Assembly: GCA_017881705.1 (NCBI GenBank)
Contig: JADGQP010000117.1
Location: 1 to 14,614, forward strand
Origin: Christensenellaceae bacterium
Lineage (GTDB): Bacteria; Bacillota; Clostridia; Christensenellales; Aristaeellaceae
Reading direction: 5' to 3'
DNA: 14,614 bases
Shown here: piece after piece, positions 1 through 5,514 of the stretch
Numbering within the stretch: the first letter of the stretch is position 1
Layout of the letters: the number at the start of each line of letters is the position of its first letter
The notes under the pieces: generated by a model
Told to the model about the DNA's origin: nothing
Seen by the model: the letters and a program-made list of their open reading frames with translations, nothing else
The model's database searches: none
Translations under genes and position numbers: made by a program

Positions 1-1270
1 GCCGCCAAAGCTCGCTGCGGCCGCCGCCGCCGGTGGCCAGCATCTGCGCGGGCTTCACGCCCATCTCGTCGAGCACGTTAAGGCAATCTTTCAGCGAGTA
101 GGTCACGCCCTCCATCACCGCGCGGATTAGATCGCGCTTCTGGTGCATGGCGGAAAGGCCGAAGAATACCCCGCGGCAGTCCGGGTCCAGGTGCGGGGTG
201 CGCTCGCCCATCAGGTAAGGCAGGTAAAACAGGCGGTTGGCGCCAATGGGGCTTTGGGCTACCTCTTTGTTGAGCAGGTCGTAGGAATCCACGCCCATGC
301 CCGCCGCGGCTTCGATTTCCGCCTGGCAGAATTGATCGCGGAACCATTTGAGGGACAGCCCGGCTGCCTGGGTTACACCCATCACGTGCCAGGCGCCCGG
401 CACGGCGCAGCAGAAGGTGTGCACGCGGCCCTTGGGATCGATGGCCAGATGATCGGTGTGCGCGAACACAACGCCGCTGGTTCCGATGGTGGTAAACGCG
501 CGGCCGTCCGCAACCACGCCGGTGCCTACCGCCGCAGCCGCGTTATCGCCCGCCCCGCCAACGACCAGCGTTTTTTCGGAAAGGCCGGTAAGCGCCGCGG
601 CCGTTTCGCTGATGTGGCCGGTCACCTCTGTGCTTTCATAGACCTTGCCGAGGTAACTCTTATCAATGCCCAGTTTGGTAAGCATCTCGTCGCTCCAGCA
701 ACGGCCCGGCACATCCAGCAGCTGCATGCCGCTGGCATCGCTTACCTCGGTGGCAAAATCGCCGGTGAGCTTGTAGCGCAGGTAATCTTTCGGCAAAAGG
801 ATATGGCGGCACTTTTGGTACACTTCCGGCTCGTGCTTTTGCACCCAGCGAATCTTGCCCGCCGTAAAACCGGTGAGCGCGGGGTTGGCGGTGATCTCGA
901 TCAGCCGCTGCGCGCCGATAATCTCGGTGATTTCCGCGCATTCCACGCCGGTGCGCTGGTCGCACCAGATAATGGAGGGCCGAAGCACTTCGCCCTTTTC
1001 GTCCAGCATCACCAGCCCGTGCATCTGGCCGCTGATGCCCAACCCAATGATATCCTCGGGGTTTACGCCGCTGTCGCGCAGCACTTTGCCAAGCGTGGCG
1101 ACCGCCGCGTTCCACCAATCCTCAGGCGCTTGTTCCGCCCAGCCGTTTTGGGGCTGGCTCATGGGATACTCTACCGCAGCGTTGGCAACCGCCGCGCCGT
1201 CCTGTGAAAACAGGACGGTTTTGGTGCCGCTGGTGCCTAGGTCGATCCCCAGTAAATAGCGTTTGTTCAT
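1..1270 (-). CDS. xylB: Xylulokinase, C-terminus beyond the window
   Basis: ATP-dependent kinase of the FGGY family that converts D-xylulose to D-xylulose 5-phosphate, the step that feeds xylose into the pentose phosphate pathway in the cytoplasm. The protein starts MNKRYLLGIDLGTSGTKTVL, with the N-terminal phosphate-binding loop and its Asp at residue 10. The GISGQMHGLV sugar-binding motif follows near residue 80, and GGAGDN carries the expected catalytic base Asp near residue 242. The adenosine-side motif TGGGGRSELWR lies at the left edge. About 423 codons are present, so some 70-80 residues are missing compared with the usual ~500. The ATG at 1270 lies only 9 nt after the xylA stop, with a poor Shine-Dalgarno sequence, so translation is probably coupled to xylA. 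The family is clear; xylulose specificity rests on the motifs and on the xylA neighbour. Confidence 0.95.
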   Translation of the reverse strand, partial: MNKRYLLGIDLGTSGTKTVLFSQDGAAVANAAVEYPMSQPQNGWAEQAPEDWWNAAVATLGKVLRDSGVNPEDIIGLGISGQMHGLVMLDEKGEVLRPSIIWCDQRTGVECAEITEIIGAQRLIEITANPALTGFTAGKIRWVQKHEPEVYQKCRHILLPKDYLRYKLTGDFATEVSDASGMQLLDVPGRCWSDEMLTKLGIDKSYLGKVYESTEVTGHISETAAALTGLSEKTLVVGGAGDNAAAAVGTGVVADGRAFTTIGTSGVVFAHTDHLAIDPKGRVHTFCCAVPGAWHVMGVTQAAGLSLKWFRDQFCQAEIEAAAGMGVDSYDLLNKEVAQSPIGANRLFYLPYLMGERTPHLDPDCRGVFFGLSAMHQKRDLIRAVMEGVTYSLKDCLNVLDEMGVKPAQMLATGGGGRSELWR

Positions 1271-1279
1271 GGTTGTTTC

Positions 1280-2605
1280 TCAGGCCTTCCCGAATAAAAT
1301 CTGGTTCATCACGGCTTCCAGGTATTCCTGTTTGCCGCTGCCGGGCAGCGCGGGCGCGCCGTGTTTGCTGGCGATGGCGGCGCATTCGGCAAGCGTGGCT
1401 TTGCCGGCGCGGATCTTCTTGCCGATATCGGTGGTTTCGTAGCTGGCATACCGTTCCTTCAGGAAGGTTTCAATACGGCCGTCTTCAATGATTTCCGCAG
1501 CCTTGATGAGGCCCAGCGCGAAGCTGTCCATGCCCAGCACGAACGCCTGGAACATATCCTCGTAGGTGTAGCTGGGGCGGCGGTTTTTCGCGTCAAAGTT
1601 GAAGCCGCCGGTAAGTCCGTCGGACTTGAGCACTTCATACATGCACAGCGTGGTATCGTAGACGTTAAAGGGAAACTCGTCGGTGTCCCAGCCCAGAAGC
1701 ATATCGCCCTGGTTGGCGTCGATGGAGCCCAGCATGCCGTTGATGGCGGCCACGCGCAGATCGTGCTGGAAAGTGTGACCGGCGAGCGTGGCGTGGTTGG
1801 CTTCAATGTTGAGTTTAAAATCCTTGTCCAGCCCGTATTGGCGCAGGAAGCCGATCGCCGTTGCCGCGTCGAAGTCGTACTGGTGCTTCATGGGTTCCTT
1901 GGGCTTGGGCTCAATGTAGAAATCGCCCTTGAAGCCGATGGAACGGCCGTACTCCACCGCCATCTTCATCAGCGCGGCGATGTTTTGCTGTTCGAACTTC
2001 ATATTCGTATTCAGCAGCGTTTCGTAGCCCTCGCGCCCGCCCCAGAACACATAGCCGCGGCCGCCCAGCTTGACCGTGCAATCCAGCGCCTTTTTAATCT
2101 GTGCAGCGGCATGGCAGAATACATCCACGCTGTTGCTGGAGCCCGCGCCGTTCATGTAGCGGGGATTGCCAAACATGTTGGCGGTTCCCCACAGGCACTT
2201 AATATCGGTTCCCTTCATCTTAAGGAGCATATAATCCGTCAGTTCATCCAGGCGGGCGTTAGTCTCGTCGATGGTGTCCGCTTCAGGCACCAGATCTATA
2301 TCGTGAAAGCAGAAATAGTGGATGCCGAGTTTCTTCATAAACTCAAAGCCAGCGTCCACCTTGGCTTTCGCGTGCTCCATGGTGCCGGGTTTCGCGCCAA
2401 AGGATTTATCCGCCGTGCCGGAGCCGAACATGTCCGTACCTGTGGCCCCCAGGTTATGCCACCAGGCCATGGCAAAGGGCAGGTGTTCGCTCATCTTCTT
2501 GCCCATAATCACCCGGTTGGGATCATAATATTTAAAGGCAAGTGGGTTTTTGGATTGGGGACCTTCATAATGAACATCCGGGAGGTTCTTGAAAATTTCC
2601 GCCAT
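1280..2605 (-). CDS. xylA: Xylose isomerase (class II)
   Basis: Cytoplasmic metal-dependent isomerase interconverting D-xylose and D-xylulose (often also glucose and fructose). The 441-residue protein has the length and N-terminal extension of class II enzymes. Active-site residues line up with the family: FHDID with His101 and Asp104, WGGREGYE near 188-195, IEPKPKEP with Glu232 and Lys234, IEANHATLAGHTFQHD with Glu268 and His271, Asp296 in GSIDANQGD, Asp307 and Asp309 in GWDTDEFP, and the last metal ligand Asp338 in FNFDAK. No key residue is missing. The ATG is preceded by AAAGGAG at 8 nt spacing (complement at 2614-2620). It is the first gene of a xylA-xylB unit with its own promoter and a LacI-type operator upstream. 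The regulator gene lies upstream in the same direction with no visible terminator between, so some read-through is possible. Confidence 0.98.
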   Translation of the reverse strand: MAEIFKNLPDVHYEGPQSKNPLAFKYYDPNRVIMGKKMSEHLPFAMAWWHNLGATGTDMFGSGTADKSFGAKPGTMEHAKAKVDAGFEFMKKLGIHYFCFHDIDLVPEADTIDETNARLDELTDYMLLKMKGTDIKCLWGTANMFGNPRYMNGAGSSNSVDVFCHAAAQIKKALDCTVKLGGRGYVFWGGREGYETLLNTNMKFEQQNIAALMKMAVEYGRSIGFKGDFYIEPKPKEPMKHQYDFDAATAIGFLRQYGLDKDFKLNIEANHATLAGHTFQHDLRVAAINGMLGSIDANQGDMLLGWDTDEFPFNVYDTTLCMYEVLKSDGLTGGFNFDAKNRRPSYTYEDMFQAFVLGMDSFALGLIKAAEIIEDGRIETFLKERYASYETTDIGKKIRAGKATLAECAAIASKHGAPALPGSGKQEYLEAVMNQILFGKA

Positions 2606-2658
2606 AGTGAATGCTCCTTTCCCATATAGGGATGTATTATTTGGTTATATGTCGGTCA

Positions 2659-2672
2659 TGTGCCCGAGCACA
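2659..2672. promoter_or_regulatory. LacI-type operator upstream of xylA (site A)
   Basis: Near-palindrome TGTGCCCGAGCACA, read TGTGCTCGGGCACA on the minus strand, with TGTGC/GCACA arms around a central CG. This is the usual layout of LacI-family operators. It lies about 10-23 nt downstream of the predicted xylA transcription start, a position where a bound repressor would block transcription. The same TGTGCTCG core occurs in the same position class after the other two promoters of the locus (3888-3901 and 4240-4253). Confidence 0.75.
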
Positions 2673-2687
2673 CTCTTATTCGTGAAT

Positions 2688-2716
2688 ATTTTAATCCAAA
2701 CTGTTTCGCTTGTCAA
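2688..2716 (-). promoter_or_regulatory. xylA-xylB promoter
   Basis: On the minus strand TTGACA (complement of 2711-2716) is followed after exactly 17 bp by TAAAAT (complement of 2688-2693). Transcription should start near 2681, leaving a leader of about 75 nt that contains operator site A and the xylA ribosome binding site. The hexamers match those of the importer promoter at 4167-4195. Confidence 0.8.
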
Positions 2717-2760
2717 TGCCTTTTTACGTTTGCCGTTCGCATGGGTTAAAGTGTCGCAGG

Positions 2761-3780
2761 CTATAGATTTTCAACGATCTTTATTTGATTCTCCATGATA
2801 ATTTGTTCGCCTTGCTTAGAAGCCCCCGTAAGCAAAATATCGAACGCGGCGCGCACCGCCTGATACCCCTGCATGAACGGCTGCTGGCACACCACAGCGC
2901 GCACCAGGCCGCGGCGCATCATCTCCACGGTGGAGGGCACGGTGTCAAAGGCGACCACCTGCATATTCTTTTCCCGGTCCAGCTCGATCACCGCCCGGCA
3001 GGCGCCGAAAGTGCCCGACGCGGTGACGAAAAGCGTATCGATCTCCGGATGTCGGCGAAGCATCTCCAAAGTCATGCGGTAGCTGTGCTCCATGTCGTCC
3101 ATGGCGCTGACCCGATCCAGAACCCTGATTTCCGGGCAAATCTCCCGTAGGTGACGCTCGAACCCTTCCAAACGCTGCACGTGACCCAGCAGCGTATTCA
3201 CGCCCGTTACCACACCTAAGTTTGCCTGCCCGTGGGTAATCAGCCGCATCAGCCCCGCTGCGGTTTCCCCGCCGGATGTATAATCGCTGCCCACATAGCA
3301 CACCCGGCAGCTGTTTTCGATATCTGTATTGACCGTAATGGTCGCAATGCCCTTTTCCGCCAGGCTGCGGATACGCTGCTCTATACGCTCATCGTTAATC
3401 GCCTGTATGATCAGCACGGCTATGCCCGACTCACAAAGCTCGTCGATCAGCATAAGCTGCCGTCCCACGTCATACCCACGCATGGTTTTCAGCAACACCG
3501 TTACGCCGTAATCCGCCAGTTCTTCTTCCGCCTTGCGAAAGCCCGCGATCACGTCTTCGAAAAACAAGTTCCCCTCGCTGGATACCAGCGCGCCGAAAAC
3601 GGGCGCGCTCTTGCGCACCGTAAGCGCCTTACCGGCTATGTTTTTCGTGTACCCCATACGGTGAATGGTTCGCAGGATCAACGCTTCCGTTTCAGGCTTC
3701 ACCTTGCCACGGTGGTTAAGCACGCGGTCGACGGTTCCCCGGCTGACGCCGCATAATTGCGCGATTTCCTTGATGGTCAT
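2761..3780 (-). CDS. LacI/GalR-family transcriptional regulator, probable repressor of the xylose locus
   Basis: Cytoplasmic DNA-binding repressor of 339 residues. It begins MTIKEIAQLCGVSRGTVDRV, a LacI-type helix-turn-helix at residues 2-22, with a hinge around residues 43-57 (MGYTKNIAGKALTVRK). The rest, from about residue 60 to 330, is a periplasmic-binding-protein-like sugar sensor (FGALVSSEGNLFFEDVIAGF, then VVAFDTVPSTVEMMRRG near the end). The hinge keeps a Leu where the family inserts it into the central CG step of the operator but has AGKAL in place of the usual AR.L. I chose the ATG at 3780, which has GGAAG about 8 nt upstream. An in-frame GTG at 3807 would put extra residues before the helix-turn-helix and has no ribosome site. 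Its place between xylA and the divergent importer, and the operator after its own promoter, suggest autorepression. The inducer is probably xylose or a xylose metabolite (inference). Confidence 0.9.
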   Translation of the reverse strand: MTIKEIAQLCGVSRGTVDRVLNHRGKVKPETEALILRTIHRMGYTKNIAGKALTVRKSAPVFGALVSSEGNLFFEDVIAGFRKAEEELADYGVTVLLKTMRGYDVGRQLMLIDELCESGIAVLIIQAINDERIEQRIRSLAEKGIATITVNTDIENSCRVCYVGSDYTSGGETAAGLMRLITHGQANLGVVTGVNTLLGHVQRLEGFERHLREICPEIRVLDRVSAMDDMEHSYRMTLEMLRRHPEIDTLFVTASGTFGACRAVIELDREKNMQVVAFDTVPSTVEMMRRGLVRAVVCQQPFMQGYQAVRAAFDILLTGASKQGEQIIMENQIKIVENL

Positions 3781-3851
3781 GCCAAACACTTCCAATCGCG
3801 ATATCACAAAAGCACTCGGGCTTTAACTCTTTTCTTTCCCTGCCGCGCCTT

Positions 3852-3865
3852 TCGGCACGAGCCGA
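3852..3865. promoter_or_regulatory. Possible weak second operator in the regulator leader
   Basis: TCGGCACGAGCCGA has perfect TCGGC/GCCGA arms and the same central ACGA and GCACGAGC core as the operator 36 bp away at 3888-3901. The outer arm bases differ, so it may be a low-affinity auxiliary site or chance. Confidence 0.3.
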
Positions 3866-3887
3866 CGCCGCGCTTCACAAAACGCCG

Positions 3888-3901
3888 CGTGCACGAGCAC
3901 A
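3888..3901. promoter_or_regulatory. LacI-type operator upstream of the regulator gene (site B)
   Basis: CGTGCACGAGCACA, read TGTGCTCGTGCACG on the minus strand, shares the TGTGCTCG half and the GCAC arm with the sites before xylA and the importer. It lies at about +7 to +20 relative to the predicted start of the regulator transcript, so it fits negative autoregulation. Confidence 0.65.
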
Positions 3902-3913
3902 TTCAATCAATTT

Positions 3914-3942
3914 ATCTTACTGTTTCGTTAGGTGTTTGTCAA
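3914..3942 (-). promoter_or_regulatory. Promoter of the LacI-family regulator gene
   Basis: On the minus strand TTGACA (complement of 3937-3942), 17 bp, then TAAGAT (complement of 3914-3919). The predicted start is near 3907, giving a leader of about 125 nt that holds site B and the possible weak site at 3852-3865. Confidence 0.75.
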
Positions 3943-4080
3943 TCTTATAAGCCCCGAAATGAAGGTTTTTATGCTTTTAGCCCTCATTGAACATACATTA
4001 TTTACTAAATTGAGCGAACGTGTGGCATATGCCTGTGCTGCGGCCGCTGCAAGCCCCGTTTTCGAGCGTCGCCACAAATA

Positions 4081-4109
4081 GCTATATATTGGCTATATAA
4101 CGGCTATAT
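4081..4109 (+). repeat. Three GCTATAT(A) direct repeats at 11-bp period
   Basis: GCTATATA starts at 4081 and 4092, and GCTATAT at 4103, so the repeats are spaced 11 and 11 bp apart, one helical turn each. They lie about 60-85 bp upstream of the importer -35 box and between the two divergent promoters. Direct repeats on one helix face are typical of activator sites or curved upstream DNA. No cognate activator gene is visible in the window. Confidence 0.6.
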
Positions 4110-4166
4110 GATGGGAAGCAACAATATACAATACGTGCAACGAACGGAAAACTTTTTTGTACACTA

Positions 4167-4195
4167 TTGACAACCAACCTTTTGTGGGATAAAAT
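4167..4195 (+). promoter_or_regulatory. Promoter of the monosaccharide importer operon
   Basis: TTGACA at 4167-4172, 17 bp spacer, TAAAAT at 4190-4195. Transcription should start near 4202. The leader is about 157 nt, unusually long, and carries operator site C near +39 plus a 10-bp palindrome TTCCGCGGAA at 4287-4296. Confidence 0.85.
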
Positions 4196-4202
4196 ACCCA
4201 CA
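4183..4202. promoter_or_regulatory. Inverted repeat centred on the importer -10 box
   Basis: TGTGGG (4183-4188) and CCCACA (4197-4202) form a perfect 6-bp inverted repeat around an 8-bp centre that contains the whole -10 hexamer. A protein bound here would block polymerase directly. The spacing differs from the 14-bp LacI-type operators, so if functional it probably serves another regulator. Confidence 0.45.
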
Positions 4203-4239
4203 TACGGAAACGGATAGCGCAATACGGCGCGGGCGAATA

Positions 4240-4253
4240 TGTGCTCGGACACA
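4240..4253. promoter_or_regulatory. LacI-type operator upstream of the importer (site C)
   Basis: TGTGCTCGGACACA in plus orientation, differing from site A (TGTGCTCGGGCACA, minus strand) at one base in 14. It lies about 39-52 nt downstream of the predicted start, in the untranslated leader, where a repressor would act as a roadblock. Confidence 0.75.
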
Positions 4254-4358
4254 TTGAAAACGAGTCGCGTATTCGTTACGTGCGGTTTCCGCGGAAGCAT
4301 GGTTTTCAGGTCGGGTCGACAGATTCGGCCTAGAAATAAAAAAGGAGTGTATTCTATT

Positions 4359-5426
4359 ATGAAAAAGGTACTCGCGGTTGTTCTGGCTCTCGTTCTGACA
4401 CTCTCTCTGGCCAGCATGGCGATGGCTGAAGGCAAAGTTGGCGTGGCAATGCCCACCCAGAGCCTGCAGCGCTGGAATCAGGATGGCACGAACATGAAGG
4501 CTCAGCTTGAGGCCGCCGGTTATACCGTTGACCTTCAGTACGCCAACAACGATGTAGCCACCCAGGTTTCTCAGATCGAAAACATGATCACCGGCGGCGT
4601 ACAGGTTCTGGTCGTTGCCTCCATCGATGGCAGCGCGCTGGGCACTGTGCTTGCAACCGCCAAGGAAGCCAAAATCCCGGTTATCGCTTATGACCGTCTG
4701 CTGACCGACACCGACGCCGTGGACTACTACACCACCTTCGACAACTATGGCGTAGGCAAAATCCAGGGCCAATACATCATCGATCGCTTCAAACTGGCTG
4801 ATGATACCGTGAAGGGCCCCTTCACCATCGAATTCACCGCCGGCAGCCCCGATGACAACAACGCTAACCTGTTCTTCACCGGCGCTATGGATCTGCTCAA
4901 GCCCTACCTGGACAGCGGCAAACTCGTTTGCAAGAGTGGCCAAGTAGACTTCGCGACCGTCGCCACCCCCGCTTGGAAGAGCGAGACCTCTCAGGCCCGT
5001 ATGGACACGATCCTGAGCTCCTACTACTCTGACGCCCTCACCGGCGGCACCAAGCTGGATATCTGCCTGTGCTCCAACGACTCCACCGCCCTGGGCGTAA
5101 CCAACAGCCTCGTGGCCGCTGGCTTCACCAAGGACAACATCCCCGTTATCACTGGGCAGGATTGCGACATCGCCAACACCAAGAACATGATCGCCGGCCT
5201 CCAGGCTATGTCCGTGTTCAAAGACACCCGCACCCTGGCCGCCCAGACCGTGACGATGGTTACCGACATCCTCTCCGGCAAGACCCCCGTGACCAATGCC
5301 ACCTACAACAACAAGACCAAGGATGTCCCGAGCTTCAACTGCACGCCGGTATTCGCGGATGCTTCCAACTATCAGGCTATCCTGATCGACAGCGGCTACT
5401 ATACCGCCGACCAGCTGGCTAAATAA
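4359..5426 (+). CDS. chvE: ChvE-type monosaccharide ABC transporter substrate-binding protein
   Basis: Extracytoplasmic binding protein (periplasmic-binding type 1 fold, ChvE/XylF group) that delivers xylose and probably other aldoses to the GguAB membrane complex. It has 355 residues. An N-terminal signal peptide with a KK start, a long hydrophobic core and an AMA site predicts cleavage after residue 23. The mature part resembles ChvE throughout: VGVAMPTQSLQRW, NMITGGVQVLVVASIDG, VIAYDRL, YTTFDN, AGSPDDNNAN, ITGQD and FKDTRTLA, ending in DSGYYTADQL. There is no lipobox Cys after the signal, which is unusual for a Firmicute binding protein. The ATG at 4359 has AAAGGAG at 4341-4347 and directly precedes the signal peptide. 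An upstream in-frame ATG at 4239 falls inside operator site C and would bury the signal peptide. First gene of the importer operon. Confidence 0.95.
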   Translation: MKKVLAVVLALVLTLSLASMAMAEGKVGVAMPTQSLQRWNQDGTNMKAQLEAAGYTVDLQYANNDVATQVSQIENMITGGVQVLVVASIDGSALGTVLATAKEAKIPVIAYDRLLTDTDAVDYYTTFDNYGVGKIQGQYIIDRFKLADDTVKGPFTIEFTAGSPDDNNANLFFTGAMDLLKPYLDSGKLVCKSGQVDFATVATPAWKSETSQARMDTILSSYYSDALTGGTKLDICLCSNDSTALGVTNSLVAAGFTKDNIPVITGQDCDIANTKNMIAGLQAMSVFKDTRTLAAQTVTMVTDILSGKTPVTNATYNNKTKDVPSFNCTPVFADASNYQAILIDSGYYTADQLAK

Positions 5427-5458
5427 TTAGCAACATCTCCTAAGCAACAACTGACGAC

Positions 5459-5492
5459 AGGAGACGGACGAATCCTTCGTCCGTCTCCTTTT
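5459..5492 (+). terminator. Intrinsic terminator between the binding-protein and ATPase genes
   Basis: GGAGACGGACGAA (5460-5472), a 3-nt loop and the exact complement (5476-5488) form a 13-bp stem, followed by TTTT (5489-5492). It lies 33 nt after the chvE-like stop. The short U tract suggests partial termination, leaving abundant binding-protein message and a smaller amount of read-through into the ATPase and permease genes. It could also protect the 3' end of the first cistron. Confidence 0.85.
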
Positions 5493-5500
5493 GCAGAATC

Positions 5501-5510
5501 GGGAGGAAGG
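5501..5510 (+). promoter_or_regulatory. Ribosome binding site that sets a TTG start for the ATPase gene
   Basis: GGGAGGAAGG contains GGAGG at 5502-5506, 8 nt before an in-frame TTG at 5515. The other in-frame candidates fit less well. The TTG at 5491 lies in the terminator U tract upstream of this site, and the ATG at 5536 is too far downstream and would remove the first residues of the conserved start. Confidence 0.75.
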
Positions 5511-5514
5511 TCAC

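Noticed and set aside
143..1207. Long plus-strand open frame antisense to xylB
   Set aside because: It mirrors the codon structure of a clear xylB on the minus strand; no ribosome site and no recognisable domain.
1361..2629. 422-codon plus-strand open frame antisense to xylA
   Set aside because: Shadow of xylA caused by GC-rich codon use; composition is His/Val/Gly-rich without motifs, while xylA has every catalytic residue.
2694..2716. Possible cre site overlapping the xylA promoter (AAGCGAAACA)
   Set aside because: Neither register matches the conserved TG and CA ends, so I do not call it.
4024..4033. 10-bp palindrome GGCATATGCC in the divergent control region
   Set aside because: Symmetry does not extend outward and no second copy was seen; too short to support a binding site alone.
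4239..4358. N-terminal extension of the binding protein to an upstream ATG
   Set aside because: The extension overlaps operator site C, puts 40 residues before a typical signal peptide and ignores the AAAGGAG site at 4341-4347.
4164..4943. Minus-strand open frame across the importer promoter and binding-protein gene
   Set aside because: It would cross a consensus promoter and operator and runs antisense to a clear ChvE-type protein.
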